64,000 nucleotides of DNA from Stenotrophomonas sp. ATCM1_4 (GTDB taxonomy: Bacteria > Pseudomonadota > Gammaproteobacteria > Xanthomonadales > Xanthomonadaceae), in NCBI RefSeq assembly GCF_004348115.1, contig NZ_QPFB01000001.1, forward strand, positions 3,116,028 to 3,180,027, in the 5' to 3' direction. The notes beneath the pieces are model-generated. The model saw only the letters and a program-made list of their open reading frames with translations, was not told the DNA's origin and made no database searches. Below, in pieces: positions 8,003 through 17,268 of the stretch (positions are counted from its first letter, which is position 1; every line of letters begins with the position of its first letter). Position numbers and translations under genes: made by a program.

Positions 8003-8692
8003 TCAGATGCTGCAGCCGTCCGGACCGCAGGCCTGTTCATCCTGTGCCGGGGCCGGCGCCAGCTCGGCGGCAACCTTGGCCAGTACCTCGGCGAACACTT
8101 CCGGCGGCTGCGCGCCCTGGACGGCATAGCGGCCGTTGATGACGAAGGTCGGCACCGACTGGATGCCCAGCGCCTGCGCCTGGCCCAGCCCGGCACGGAC
8201 CTCGTCCATGCCCTCGTCCGAGGCCAGCAACGCCTGCACACGCTCGGCCGGGATGCCGCCGGCCGCCGCCGCGTCGGCCAGCACCTGCGGGTCGGCCAGG
8301 TTGCGGCCCTGGGCGAAATGGGCCTGAAACAGCGCCTCCCCCACGGCTGCCTGCACGCCTTCACGCCCGGCCAGCCACAGCAGCCGGTGCGCCGGCAGCG
8401 TGGTCACCTTGACCTGGCCCTGGTCGAAGTCCATTGGCAGGCCCTCGGCCTGGGCGGTGGACTGGGTCTGGGCCAGCATCTGGTTGGTGCGCTCCACGCC
8501 ACCGAACTTGGCGGCATAGGCCTCGCGCAGCGGCACCGGGGTTTCATCGGCATCGGGGGCCAGCAGGAACGGATGCCAATGCACCTCGACCTCCGGGGCC
8601 TTGTCGCCCAGCAGCGCCAGGCCGCGTTCGAAACGGTGCTTGCCGATCCAGCACCAGGGGCAGACCACGTCGGACCAGATGTCGATGCGCAT
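8003..8692 (-). CDS. DsbA-family oxidoreductase, FrnE-like, 229 aa
   Basis: A thioredoxin-fold protein with CPWC at residues 11-14 (SDVVCPWCWIGK), a helical insertion, and the cis-Pro loop SVPTFVI near residue 187. It has no signal peptide, so it acts in the cytoplasm, as for FrnE-type proteins. The extreme C-terminus carries a second Cys pair, CGPDGC (CX4C), seen also in the Deinococcus FrnE. Likely role: disulfide handling or oxidative-stress tolerance; substrate unknown. It is 66 bases upstream of nagZ on the same strand and could share its transcript. Confidence 0.85.
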   Translation of the reverse strand: MRIDIWSDVVCPWCWIGKHRFERGLALLGDKAPEVEVHWHPFLLAPDADETPVPLREAYAAKFGGVERTNQMLAQTQSTAQAEGLPMDFDQGQVKVTTLPAHRLLWLAGREGVQAAVGEALFQAHFAQGRNLADPQVLADAAAAGGIPAERVQALLASDEGMDEVRAGLGQAQALGIQSVPTFVINGRYAVQGAQPPEVFAEVLAKVAAELAPAPAQDEQACGPDGCSI

Positions 8693-8798
8693 GGGGATTC
8701 TTCTTTCGCAAAGGGGATGGATCAGCCTAGCGGAGTCTGCACCGTCGGCGTTGCGGCCTGATGGATTGGATCGTGCCGTGGATGGGATGGTCGAGCGT

Positions 8799-8932
8799 CA
8801 CCCCTCCCCAGCCCTCCCGTTGCCTGCGGCAAAGGGAGGGGGCGGTTCGTGCAGCGCGCTCAGATCACAGCGAAGCCCGCTCTGGGCCCCGCCCTTTGCC
8901 CATCGGCAAGGGGAGGGTTGGGGAGGGGTCTG
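8799..8932. repeat. Paired inverted intergenic repeat
   Basis: Two G/C-rich arms, 8799-8844 and 8885-8932, are near reverse complements (CCCCTCCCCAGCCCTCCC against GGGAGGGTTGGGGAGGGG). Each also forms its own hairpin around a GCCTGCGGC or GCCCATCGGC core. The same two-arm layout recurs at 33877-34065 and 61624-61775. No coding frame fits. Confidence 0.7.
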
Positions 8933-8956
8933 CCGTTCCGCCGTTCAGCCCTTCCC

Positions 8957-8981
8957 GCTTCGCGGCCGAGGCCGCTCCTAC
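8957..8981 (-). repeat. REP element with GTAG terminus (SMAG-like)
   Basis: Read on the minus strand it begins GTAGGAGCGGCCTCGGCCGC, a GTAG tetranucleotide plus an imperfect palindrome. It resembles elements at 39165 and 43353. The TAG stop of the CYTH gene lies inside its GTAGGAG end. Confidence 0.7.
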
Positions 8982-9463
8982 CAGCGGCTGTACGGGTGCG
9001 AGGCCAACGCCAGGTTGTAATAACGCAGCTCGTCGGTCACTTCGGCACCCGCCCAGCCCGGCCTGTCGAACGCCTGGTCAGCGCTCTGCAGCTCCACTTC
9101 GGCCACCACCAGCCCGGCGTTGTCGCCGAGGAATTCATCCACTTCCCACAGCAGGCCGCCGTGGTGGACCAGGTGGCGGCGCTTGTCGATCAGCCCACCC
9201 ACGCACAGCGCCAGCAGATCGCGCGCGTCACCCACCGGGATCGGGTAGTCGAACTCCTGGCGGGTGTGGCCCAGCTCGCGCGACTTGATGTTCAGGTAGG
9301 CCGCGTCGCCCTGGATGCGCACCCGCACCGAAGCCTTCTGCGCACCGCTGTCCATCGCCGCGGTGTCGTTGATGTAGCCCTGCGCCATCGGGATGACCGC
9401 ATGCGCGGCGGCACGCCAGTCGTCGTTGGTGACCAGGAACTTGCGCTCGATCTCGATGCCCAT
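8978..9463 (-). CDS. CYTH-domain protein (triphosphate tunnel metalloenzyme family), 161 aa
   Basis: The opening MGIEIERKFLV has the ExExK signature of CYTH/TTM enzymes, which bind triphosphates and divalent metal in a beta-tunnel. Alternating charged residues on later strands (ASVRVRIQG, LNIKSRELG, EVDEFLGDNAGLVVAEVEL) fit the fold, and the length suits the short NE0304-type branch known as tripolyphosphatases. The start lies 3 bases after the rlmD stop, with the ribosome site GAGG inside the end of rlmD, so the two are cotranscribed. Substrate uncertain. Confidence 0.85.
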   Translation of the reverse strand: MGIEIERKFLVTNDDWRAAAHAVIPMAQGYINDTAAMDSGAQKASVRVRIQGDAAYLNIKSRELGHTRQEFDYPIPVGDARDLLALCVGGLIDKRRHLVHHGGLLWEVDEFLGDNAGLVVAEVELQSADQAFDRPGWAGAEVTDELRYYNLALASHPYSRW

Positions 9464-9466
9464 GGC

Positions 9467-10804
9467 TTACCTCTTCTCGAAGACGGCGATGCTCTCCACG
9501 TGCGCGGTGTGCGGGAACATGTCCATCGCGCCGGCACTGACCAGGGTGAAGCCCTGCTCGTTGACCAGGTAGCCGGCATCGCGTGCCAGCGAGCCCGGAT
9601 GGCAGCTGACGTAGACGATGCGCTTGAATTGTTTCAGCGGCAGCTGCTGCAGCACGTCGATCGCGCCCGAGCGCGGCGGGTCCAGCAGCAGCTTGTCGAA
9701 GCCCTGCTTCATCCACGGCGTGTTGCGCTGGTCCTGGGTCAGGTCGGCGGCGAAGAACTGCGCGTTGTCCAGGCCATTGCGCTGCGCGTTCTCACGCGCA
9801 CGCGCCACCAGCCCGGCCTCGCCCTCCACGCCCACCACTTCGCGCACGGTGCGTGCCAGCGGCAGGGTGAAGTTGCCCAGGCCGCAGAACAGGTCGAGCA
9901 CGCGCTCGTCCGGCTGCGCGTCGAGCAGGGTCAGCGCATGCGCGATCATCTGCTGGTTGAGCTTGGCATTGACCTGGATGAAGTCCAGCGGACGGAACGC
10001 CAGCTCCACGTCCCATTGCGGCAACGCGAACGACAGCGGTACGCCTTCGGCCGGCCACAGCGGGTGCACCGACTCCAGCCCACCGGGCTGCAGATAAATC
10101 GCGAAGCCGTGCTCCTGGCCGAATGCGGCCCATGCCCGCGTGTCGGCATCGGACAACGGCTGCAGGTGGCGCACGGTCAGCGCGATGGCGGCATCGCCAC
10201 CAATGAACTCGATCTGCGGGATGTCGCGCTTGCCGTCCAGTGTCTCGATGAAGGCAGACAGCGCCGACACCTTGGTGCCGATCTCCGGGATCACGGTCAG
10301 GCACTGGCCCAGGTCGGCGACGAAGCGCGGGTCCTGCTCGCGGAAACCGACCAGCGTCTTGTCCTTCTTCTCGACGCGGCGCACCGAGAACCGCCCCTTG
10401 CGACGGTAGCCCCAGGCCTCGCCCGACAACGGCGGCAGCACGGTGCCCGGCGTGACGTGACCGATGCGCTCCAGGTTGTCCATCAGCACGCGCTGCTTGG
10501 CGATGATCTGCTGCGGCTCGTCAAGGTGCTGCAGCACGCAGCCGGCGCAGACGCCGAAATGCGGGCAACGCGGCGCGACCCGGTGCGGCGAGGCGGTGAT
10601 CACCTCGACGGTGCGTGCCTCATCGAAATGGCGACTCTTGCCGGTCTGCTCGGCCATCACCGTTTCCTGCGGCAGCGCGCCGCTGATGAAGGTCACCTTG
10701 CCGCCCTCGCCTTCACGGCGGGCAACGCCGCGGCCGTCGTGGCTCAGGTCAAGGATGTCGGTCTGGAACGGGGTCTTGTCTATGCGGGATCTGGATCGGG
10801 CCAC
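9467..10804 (-). CDS. rlmD: 23S rRNA (uracil-5-)-methyltransferase RlmD, 445 aa
   Basis: Methylates U1939 of 23S rRNA. A TRAM domain occupies about residues 10-55. An iron-sulfur cluster site is formed by Cys80, Cys86 and Cys89 (CPHFGVCAGC) plus Cys168. The methyltransferase domain has the SAM motif DLFCGLGNFTLPLA, DPPRSGA, and the catalytic Cys in VYVSCHPGSLARD. The start is assigned to a GTG giving VARSRSRIDK; this aligns the Cys residues within one position of E. coli RlmD, while the open frame upstream is unrelated. The gene is divergent from the receiver-HPt gene. Confidence 0.93.
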   Translation of the reverse strand: MARSRSRIDKTPFQTDILDLSHDGRGVARREGEGGKVTFISGALPQETVMAEQTGKSRHFDEARTVEVITASPHRVAPRCPHFGVCAGCVLQHLDEPQQIIAKQRVLMDNLERIGHVTPGTVLPPLSGEAWGYRRKGRFSVRRVEKKDKTLVGFREQDPRFVADLGQCLTVIPEIGTKVSALSAFIETLDGKRDIPQIEFIGGDAAIALTVRHLQPLSDADTRAWAAFGQEHGFAIYLQPGGLESVHPLWPAEGVPLSFALPQWDVELAFRPLDFIQVNAKLNQQMIAHALTLLDAQPDERVLDLFCGLGNFTLPLARTVREVVGVEGEAGLVARARENAQRNGLDNAQFFAADLTQDQRNTPWMKQGFDKLLLDPPRSGAIDVLQQLPLKQFKRIVYVSCHPGSLARDAGYLVNEQGFTLVSAGAMDMFPHTAHVESIAVFEKR

Positions 10805-10928
10805 GTGGCGAACGGCTGCGGGCAAAAGGGGGCGTATTGTCGCAGAAGCGGGCCGGGAGGACCCCGGCCGCTTGCGCCTGACGATCCTGCGGCTAATATG
10901 CAAAAGGACGCTGGCATGGAGGCAGCAG

Positions 10929-11645
10929 ATGAATACGCAACGACAGGGAACCATCCCGCACCTGCTGCTGGTCGAGGACGACATGACCAGCCAAGGTTTT
11001 TTCCAGTTCGCCCTTGAATCGCTGCCAGCGACGGTGGACATCGCCGATTCGTTCGCCAGCGCGCTGCGTCGCGCCGAATCCGCGCATTACGACCTGCTGC
11101 TGATCGACGTGAACCTGCCCGACGGCGATGGCCCGAGCCTGCTGCAGCACCTGCGTGCCCGCGATCCGCAGGTGACGGCGCTGGCCCATACCGCCGATGC
11201 CAGCAGCGAAATGCAGCAGAACCTGCAGCGCGCGGGCTTCAGCGAAACGCTGATCAAGCCGATGAGCCGCGAAACGCTGCTCAAGGCGATCCGCCGCACG
11301 CTGGCCAAGTCCGCGGCCAACAGCAACGAAGTGGACGACAACCAGGAAGTCCCGGACTGGGACGAGACCGTGGCGTTGAGCGCGCTGAACGGGCAGCAGG
11401 CACATCTGCGCGCCCTGCGCGAGCTGTTCCTGTCCGAACTGCCCAACGCGCGCGATGCGGTGCGCCGCGCCCTGGAGCACCAGGACGAGGACGAGGCCCG
11501 CAGCCAGTTGCACCGGCTCAAGGCCAGCTGCGGTTTCGTCGGCGCGTTGCGCCTGGCCCGGGCCGTACGCCAGTTGCATGCCCATCCGGGCTCGGCACCG
11601 GCACGCCAGCAGTTCGAGCTGGCCGTCGGCACGCTGCTCCGCTGA
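10929..11645 (+). CDS. Receiver plus HPt two-domain phosphorelay protein, 238 aa
   Basis: An N-terminal receiver domain (about 1-125) has the acidic pair VEDD, phosphoacceptor Asp60 in LLLIDVNLPDGDG, Thr88 and Lys110 (LIKPMS). A C-terminal histidine phosphotransfer domain (about 150-238) has His195 in QLHRLKASCGFVGA. There is no output or kinase domain and no membrane segment, so it should act as a cytoplasmic phosphorelay intermediate. A clear GGAGG site 6 bases before the ATG fixes the start. No histidine kinase is encoded nearby, so its partners lie elsewhere. Divergent from rlmD. Confidence 0.88.
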   Translation: MNTQRQGTIPHLLLVEDDMTSQGFFQFALESLPATVDIADSFASALRRAESAHYDLLLIDVNLPDGDGPSLLQHLRARDPQVTALAHTADASSEMQQNLQRAGFSETLIKPMSRETLLKAIRRTLAKSAANSNEVDDNQEVPDWDETVALSALNGQQAHLRALRELFLSELPNARDAVRRALEHQDEDEARSQLHRLKASCGFVGALRLARAVRQLHAHPGSAPARQQFELAVGTLLR

Positions 11646-11654
11646 GCGCGGGCC

Positions 11655-12380
11655 CTACTCCGCCGGGCGGCTCAGGTCGCCCAGCATCTCCCAGGACTTC
11701 AACCCACGCCCGCCCAGGTGATGCAGCAGCACCGCGCGCATCTGCGGGCGCAGGCTGGCCAGGTCGGCGGCCCCGGGGCAACGGTCCTCGGCCAGGGCCA
11801 GCAACGCGGCACCGGTGGCCAGCGCGCGCCGCTCCTGGCTGCTGCGCTCGCTGAGCTGCCGCAATGGCCCCTCCTGCGGATCCAGCCGGTACCGGGCCGC
11901 CGGGTCGATCGGCTCACTGTCGGCCGCGCTGCTCCAGTCAAACCCCACCCCCAGCGCCTCCAGCAGGTCCCGCTCGAACCGCCGCAGCGACCAGGCCAGG
12001 GGGCCGTCCTGTTCCAGCCGCGCGCGCAGTTGGCCGTAAGCGGCATGCAGTTCCGGCAGCGGATCCTGGCGGGGCGCCAGCCGCATCACCAGTTCATTGA
12101 CATAAAAGCCGGCCAGCATGGCGTGGCCGTGCAGGCGCGGCGCCACGTCACAACTTTCGGCGCGGCGCAGCTGGGCCAGCTCACCGCCCGTCACCGCATC
12201 GAAACGGATCGACTGCAGCGGCTGCAGGGCAGCCCGCAGGGCCTGCTTCTTCGGCCCCTGCACGCCGCGCGCCAGCAGGCCCAGACGGCCATGCTCCAGG
12301 CTCAACACCTCGACCAGCAGGCTGGTCTCGCGCCAGGGGCGCGCATGCAGTACGTAGGCCGGCTGGTCTTCGATACGCAT
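11655..12380 (-). CDS. recO: DNA repair protein RecO, 241 aa
   Basis: Recombination mediator of the RecFOR pathway; loads RecA onto SSB-coated gaps. The N-terminal OB fold is recognisable ([21 protein letters not shown], then [15 protein letters not shown]), followed by a helical domain. Length is typical. The Cys4 zinc motif found in some RecO proteins is absent, as in many gammaproteobacteria. It is last in the order lepA-lepB-rnc-era-recO, 111 bases after era; that gap holds nothing recognisable. Confidence 0.92.
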   Translation of the reverse strand: MRIEDQPAYVLHARPWRETSLLVEVLSLEHGRLGLLARGVQGPKKQALRAALQPLQSIRFDAVTGGELAQLRRAESCDVAPRLHGHAMLAGFYVNELVMRLAPRQDPLPELHAAYGQLRARLEQDGPLAWSLRRFERDLLEALGVGFDWSSAADSEPIDPAARYRLDPQEGPLRQLSERSSQERRALATGAALLALAEDRCPGAADLASLRPQMRAVLLHHLGGRGLKSWEMLGDLSRPAE

Positions 12381-12491
12381 CGGGGGGAACCGGGACAGTA
12401 GTCAGGGGGCAATGGCCAGCCTGTGACGGCGTGCGGCCATGCCGGGTCGGGCAGGCGGGGAACGGCCAGCGCCCCCGCCCGCACTCACGGC

Positions 12492-13391
12492 TTACTCGCC
12501 GTAGCCGAAGGCCTTCAGGGCGGCTTCGTCGTCGGACCAGCCTTCGCGCACGCGCACCCAGGTTTCCAGGAACACCTTGGCTCCGAACAGGCGCTCCATC
12601 TGCAGGCGGGCCTTGGCACCGATCTCCTTCAGGCGGGTACCGCCCTTGCCGATCACGATGGCCTTCTGGCCTTCGCGCTCGACCCAGATCACCGCGCCGA
12701 TGCGCAGCAGCCCGCCGTCCTCGGCGAACCGCTCGATCTCCACGGTGGTGGCATATGGCAGTTCCTCGCCCAACTGACGCATCAACTGCTCACGGACCAG
12801 CTCGCCGGCCAGGAAGCGCTGGCTGCGGTCGGTGATTTCATCCTCGCCGAACATCGGCGGCGCTTCCGGCACCAGCCCGATCAGGTCGCGCACCAGCGCT
12901 TCCAAGCCGTTGCGCTTGAGCGCGGAAATCGGGTGCACGGCGGCGAACTCGCGGCCGACGGTGATTTCCTGCAGGAACGGCAGCAGCGCGCCCTTCTCCT
13001 TCAGGCGGTCCACCTTGTTGACCACCAGCACCACCGGGATGCCGGCGTCACGCAGCACGTTGAAGGCCAGCGTGTCCTCCTCGTCCCAGCGCCCGGCCTC
13101 GATCACCAGCAGGCCGGCGTCCACGCCTTCCAGCGAGCTGCGCGCGGCGCGGTTCATCACCCGGTTCATCGCCCGCTTCTGCTGGCGGTGCAACCCAGGC
13201 GTATCGACCAGCACCAGCTGGCCTTCCGGGAAGGTGGCGATGCCCAGCAGGCGATGGCGCGTGGTCTGCGGGCGGTTGGAAACGATGCTGATCTTGGCGC
13301 CGACCAGGGCATTGGTCAGGGTCGATTTGCCGACATTCGGGCGGCCGATGACCGCGACGCTGCCACAGCGATGGGAAGTGGTGTCGTTCAC
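12492..13391 (-). CDS. era: GTPase Era, 299 aa
   Basis: Ras-like GTPase needed for 16S rRNA maturation and 30S assembly. G1 is GRPNVGKS at residues 16-23, G3 is DTPGL, G4 NKVD, and a C-terminal KH domain contains [13 protein letters not shown]. The start is GTG, and the sequence GTGA overlaps the rnc stop by four bases, implying translational coupling to rnc. Confidence 0.97.
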   Translation of the reverse strand: MNDTTSHRCGSVAVIGRPNVGKSTLTNALVGAKISIVSNRPQTTRHRLLGIATFPEGQLVLVDTPGLHRQQKRAMNRVMNRAARSSLEGVDAGLLVIEAGRWDEEDTLAFNVLRDAGIPVVLVVNKVDRLKEKGALLPFLQEITVGREFAAVHPISALKRNGLEALVRDLIGLVPEAPPMFGEDEITDRSQRFLAGELVREQLMRQLGEELPYATTVEIERFAEDGGLLRIGAVIWVEREGQKAIVIGKGGTRLKEIGAKARLQMERLFGAKVFLETWVRVREGWSDDEAALKAFGYGE

Positions 13392-14065
13392 TTGGGATCC
13401 AGTTGTTCGATCGCGGCAGCCGCCGCCTGTTGTTCGGCCAGTCGTCGCGAAGTGCCTTCGCCTTCGGTGGTCACGGCCGGGTCAGCCACGCTGCAGCGCA
13501 CATGGAAGTGCTTGGCGTGGTCGTCGCCGGTCTCCGATACCAGCTCGTATACCGGCAGGGGCTTCTGCCGGGCCTGCAGCCATTCCTGCAGGCGGGTCTT
13601 GGGGTCCTTCTCCGGCTTGCCGGCCGGCACCGCGGCCAGCGAGGCCTCGAACCACGGAAGCACGCGCGCGCGGCAGGCTTCGAAGCCGGCATCCAGGTAG
13701 ATCGCGGCGACCACCGCCTCGACGGTGTCGGCCAGGATCGAATCACGGCGGTGGCCACCGGACTTCATCTCGCCCGGCCCCAGCGTCAGGCGCTCGCCGA
13801 GGTTCAGGGTCCGCGCGATCACCGCCAACGCGCCCTCGCATACCAGCGAGGCGCGGGCGCGGGTCAACGCGCCCTCGTCGGCCTTGGGCCAACGGCTGAA
13901 AAGCGCTTCGGCGATCAGCAGGTTGACGATGCTGTCGCCGAGGAACTCCAGACGCTCGTTGTGCGGAGCGCCGGCACTACGGTGGGTCAGGGCCTGCTTG
14001 AGCAGGTCCTGATCCTTGAATGGATGACCGATCAGGTCATTCCGTTGGAACGTCTTAGTTACCAC
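13388..14065 (-). CDS. rnc: Ribonuclease III, 225 aa
   Basis: Double-stranded RNA endonuclease for rRNA and mRNA processing. The signature [12 protein letters not shown] carries catalytic Glu40 and Asp44; the second catalytic cluster is [15 protein letters not shown] near residue 117. A double-stranded RNA-binding domain fills the last 70 residues. The start is a GTG lying within the 3' end of the DUF4845 gene (11-base overlap). In enterobacteria RNase III cleaves its own leader; this cannot be judged here. Confidence 0.97.
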   Translation of the reverse strand: MVTKTFQRNDLIGHPFKDQDLLKQALTHRSAGAPHNERLEFLGDSIVNLLIAEALFSRWPKADEGALTRARASLVCEGALAVIARTLNLGERLTLGPGEMKSGGHRRDSILADTVEAVVAAIYLDAGFEACRARVLPWFEASLAAVPAGKPEKDPKTRLQEWLQARQKPLPVYELVSETGDDHAKHFHVRCSVADPAVTTEGEGTSRRLAEQQAAAAAIEQLDPK

Positions 14066-14435
14066 TGCCTGAAGTCAGATCCTGGGAATGTTCAAAATTG
14101 CCAACGATGTCCAGGTTGCCGACCAGCGGGCGACGGACCTCGTACTTCACGTTCATCCGCCAACCGCCGTCGATGCGGTCGAACTTGATGTTGTCGCGCT
14201 TGATGCTCTCGGAATAGTTCATGTCCATGCGCTTGAAGAACATCTCCGTCGCCTTGCCCGGATCGACCTCGCTACCGGTACTCAGTTCAGCGGCCATCGA
14301 CTTCATAGAGGACTTCATCCCGTAGTACTCCTGGTACATCGGGAACAGCTTCATCGCGATATACAGCGCGAAGCCGACCACGGCCAGCACCATCACGAAC
14401 GACAGCAGCGTCATACCACCTTGCTTGTGCTTCAT
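14055..14435 (-). CDS. DUF4845 membrane-anchored protein, 126 aa
   Basis: A short basic N-terminus (MKHKQGG) is followed by one transmembrane helix ([19 protein letters not shown]), which resembles a type IV pilin N-terminus. A small periplasmic domain follows. The family is consistently found between lepB and rnc in gammaproteobacteria. Start: ATG preceded by GGGGAGA; an 11-codon upstream extension is unlikely. It overlaps the rnc start. Function unknown. Confidence 0.85.
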   Translation of the reverse strand: MKHKQGGMTLLSFVMVLAVVGFALYIAMKLFPMYQEYYGMKSSMKSMAAELSTGSEVDPGKATEMFFKRMDMNYSESIKRDNIKFDRIDGGWRMNVKYEVRRPLVGNLDIVGNFEHSQDLTSGSGN

Positions 14436-14464
14436 AGCGATCTCCCCAGATACGCGTTGATGGA

Positions 14465-15268
14465 TCATTGGATGCCCGTCCCGATCCGGGACGGTTCAAA
14501 ACTCGCCTTGCAGAACCAGCCCGAGCAGTTGAGCCAGATCATGAAGGCCTTGCCGCGCAGGTTTTCTTCCGGCAGGAAGTGGGTCTGCGTCCAGAAACGG
14601 CTGTCTTCGCTGTTGTCGCGGTTGTCGCCCATCACGAAGTACTGCCCTTCCGGCACCACCCAGTCACCCTGCCCGCGCGGATCGGCGCGGCCCAGCAGTT
14701 CCAGCACGGTATGGGTACGCCCCGGCAGGTCTTCGGTCAACAGGCTGGCGCCGGTCATCTCCGCGCCCGGGCCCTTGCCGATGTACTCGCCCTTCTCCTG
14801 GTAGCCCAGCGGCTGGCCATTGATGGACAGGGTGTCGCCGTGGAAGCCGATGCGGTCGCCCGGCAGGCCGACCACGCGCTTGATCCAGTTCTGGTCCGGC
14901 GCGTGCGGCGGCTTGAACACCACCACGTCGCCGCGCTTGGGCTCGCCGACCGGGATGATCTTGGTGTTGGTGATCGGCAGGCGGAAGCCGTAGGAGAACT
15001 TGTTGACCAGGATGAAATCGCCGATCAGCAGGTTCGGCATCATCGAGCTGGACGGGATCTTGTACGGCTCGGCGACGAAGCTGCGCAGGATCAGCACCAC
15101 CGCCAGTACCGGGAAGAACGCCCGGGAGTAATCGACGACGGCCGGCTCGTCGCCGTCCAGCAGGCCGGCCTTGGCCGCCCGGCGCTTGGCCAGGAACAGC
15201 TTGTCGGCCAGCAGGATCAGGCCGGAGCCCAGGGTCAGCACGACCAGGAGGATCTCAAACAGTTTCAT
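14465..15268 (-). CDS. lepB: Signal peptidase I, 267 aa
   Basis: Inner-membrane peptidase that removes Sec and Tat signal peptides in the periplasm. Two N-terminal membrane helices (3-20 and about 51-65) precede the catalytic Ser75 in IPSSSMMP and Lys130 in NWIKRVVGLPGD; box E is GDNRDNSEDSR. The gene lies 53 bases after lepA, its usual partner, and 29 bases before the DUF4845 gene. Confidence 0.96.
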   Translation of the reverse strand: MKLFEILLVVLTLGSGLILLADKLFLAKRRAAKAGLLDGDEPAVVDYSRAFFPVLAVVLILRSFVAEPYKIPSSSMMPNLLIGDFILVNKFSYGFRLPITNTKIIPVGEPKRGDVVVFKPPHAPDQNWIKRVVGLPGDRIGFHGDTLSINGQPLGYQEKGEYIGKGPGAEMTGASLLTEDLPGRTHTVLELLGRADPRGQGDWVVPEGQYFVMGDNRDNSEDSRFWTQTHFLPEENLRGKAFMIWLNCSGWFCKASFEPSRIGTGIQ

Positions 15269-15321
15269 TCACGGTCCTTTGCAGCGTTGGCCGGTGCATC
15301 GCACCGGCCCCAGAGGCTTGC

Positions 15322-17127
15322 TTACTTGTCCATCTGCAGCACGGCCAGGAAGGCTTCCTGCGGGATCTCCACGCGGCCCACCTGCTTCATGCGCTTCTTG
15401 CCTTCCTTCTGCTTCTCCAGCAGCTTCTTCTTGCGCGAAACGTCGCCACCATAGCACTTGGCCAACACGTTCTTGCGCATGGCCTTGACCGTGGTACGGG
15501 CGATGATCTGCGCACCGATCGCGGCCTGGATGGCCACGTCGAACATCTGCCGGGGAATGAGGTCCTTCATCTTCTCGCACAGCTCGCGGCCACGGCGATC
15601 GGCGTGGCTGCGGTGGGCGATCAGCGACAACGCGTCGACCTTGTCGCCGTTGATCAGCACGTCCACGCGCACGAACGGGCCGGCCTCGAAACGGACGAAG
15701 TGGTAGTCCAGCGAGGCATAGCCGCGGCTGACCGACTTGAGCTTGTCGAAGAAGTCCAGCACCACTTCGGCCATCGGCAGCTCGTAGCTGATCTGCACCT
15801 GGCTGCCCATGTAGGTGATGCTGATCTGGTTGCCGCGCTTTTCCTCGCACAGCTTGATGATGCTGCCGATGTACTCCTCGGGGGTGAGGATGTTGGCGCG
15901 GATGATCGGCTCGCGGATTTCCTCGACCGTGTTGATCGGCGGCAGCTTGGCCGGGTTGTCCATCATCACGATGGTCCCGTCGCTCTTGAGCACCTCATAG
16001 ATCACCGTCGGCGCGGTGCTGATCAGGTCGAGGTTGTACTCGCGCTCCAGGCGCTCCTGCACGATTTCCATGTGCAGCATGCCCAGGAAGCCGCAGCGGA
16101 AGCCGAAGCCCATCGCCTCGGAGCTCTCCGGCTCGAAGCGCAGCGCGGCGTCGTTCAGGCGCAGCTTGTCCAGCGCCTCGCGCAGGTCCGGGTAGTCCTC
16201 GGCATCGACCGGGAACAGGCCGGCGAACACGCGCGGCTGCATTTCCTGGAAGCCCGGCAGCGGTTCCGGCGCCGGGTCGGCCAGCAGGGTCAGCGTATCG
16301 CCGACCGGCGCGCCGTGGACATCCTTGATGCTGGCGTTGATCCAGCCCACCTCGCCGGCGCGCAGGGACGGCATTTCCTTGCGCTTGGGGGTGAACACGC
16401 CGACCTTGTCGACCTGGTGCCAGCGGCCGGTGGACATGACCTGGATCTTGTCGCCGGCCTTGATCTCGCCCTGCATCACGCGCACCAGCGACACCACGCC
16501 CAGGTAGTTGTCGAACCAGGAGTCGATGATCAGCGCCTGCAGCTTGTTGCTGCCACGGTCGGCCGGGGCCGGGATGCGGTGCACGATGGCTTCCAGCACC
16601 TCCTCGATGTTCAGGCCGGTCTTGGCGCTGACCGCCACCGCGTCGGAGGCGTCGATGCCGATCACGGCCTCGATCTCGGCCTTGGCACGGTCGATGTCGG
16701 CGGTCGGCAGGTCGATCTTGTTGAGGATCGGCACCACCTCCAGGCCCTGCTCGATGGCCGTGTAGCAGTTGGCCACCGACTGCGCCTCCACGCCCTGGGC
16801 GGCATCGACCACCAGCAGCGCGCCCTCGCACGCGGCCAGCGAGCGACTGACCTCGTAGGAGAAGTCGACGTGCCCGGGGGTGTCGATGAAGTTCAGGAAA
16901 TAGGTCTGGCCGTTGCGGGCGGTATACGGCACCGACACCGACTGCGACTTGATGGTGATGCCACGCTCGCGCTCGATCGGGTTGTTGTCGAGCACCTGCG
17001 CTTCCATTTCACGCGCGCTCAGGCCGCCACACAACTGGATGATGCGATCGGCCAGGGTGGACTTGCCGTGGTCGACGTGGGCGATGATGGAGAAGTTGCG
17101 GATCATCCGCATTGAATCGTGGGACAT
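15322..17127 (-). CDS. lepA: Elongation factor 4 (LepA), 601 aa
   Basis: Translational GTPase that acts on ribosomes, proposed to back-translocate or aid 30S biogenesis. G1 AHVDHGKST is at residues 16-24, G3 DTPGHVDF, G4 NKIDLP; the C-terminal LepA-specific domain ends in [19 protein letters not shown]. Length agrees with E. coli (599). Two Met codons, at 1 and 6, are possible starts and neither has a strong ribosome site. Confidence 0.97.
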   Translation of the reverse strand: MSHDSMRMIRNFSIIAHVDHGKSTLADRIIQLCGGLSAREMEAQVLDNNPIERERGITIKSQSVSVPYTARNGQTYFLNFIDTPGHVDFSYEVSRSLAACEGALLVVDAAQGVEAQSVANCYTAIEQGLEVVPILNKIDLPTADIDRAKAEIEAVIGIDASDAVAVSAKTGLNIEEVLEAIVHRIPAPADRGSNKLQALIIDSWFDNYLGVVSLVRVMQGEIKAGDKIQVMSTGRWHQVDKVGVFTPKRKEMPSLRAGEVGWINASIKDVHGAPVGDTLTLLADPAPEPLPGFQEMQPRVFAGLFPVDAEDYPDLREALDKLRLNDAALRFEPESSEAMGFGFRCGFLGMLHMEIVQERLEREYNLDLISTAPTVIYEVLKSDGTIVMMDNPAKLPPINTVEEIREPIIRANILTPEEYIGSIIKLCEEKRGNQISITYMGSQVQISYELPMAEVVLDFFDKLKSVSRGYASLDYHFVRFEAGPFVRVDVLINGDKVDALSLIAHRSHADRRGRELCEKMKDLIPRQMFDVAIQAAIGAQIIARTTVKAMRKNVLAKCYGGDVSRKKKLLEKQKEGKKRMKQVGRVEIPQEAFLAVLQMDK

Positions 17128-17166
17128 AGGTAGCGGCGGCGCGCGGCGTCGTCAGGATAACGGGGC

Positions 17167-17175
17167 ATTATCGCA
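17167..17175 (-). promoter_or_regulatory. Putative extended -10 promoter of lepA
   Basis: On the minus strand the sequence TGCGATAAT gives a TGn motif and GATAAT (5 of 6), about 40 bases upstream of the lepA start. No clear -35 is present, as is common with extended -10 promoters. Confidence 0.35.
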
Positions 17176-17216
17176 TGCCCGGAAGCAGCCCAGCACCAAG
17201 GCCTGAACGGACTGAA

Positions 17217-17243
17217 CGAAAGGAGCCGCTCGAAGGCGGCTCC
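17217..17243 (-). terminator. Terminator after mucD
   Basis: An 8-bp stem (GGAGCCGC / GCGGCTCC) with a TTCG-containing loop is followed on the minus strand by TTTCGTT. It begins about 25 bases past the mucD stop and separates the sigma-E operon from lepA. Confidence 0.65.
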
Positions 17244-17268
17244 CCTTGCAACGGCTGGGCCTGCGGGC

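Noticed and set aside
12381..12491. Small RNA or gene between era and recO
   Set aside because: The 111 bases show no ribosome site with a credible frame and no terminator.
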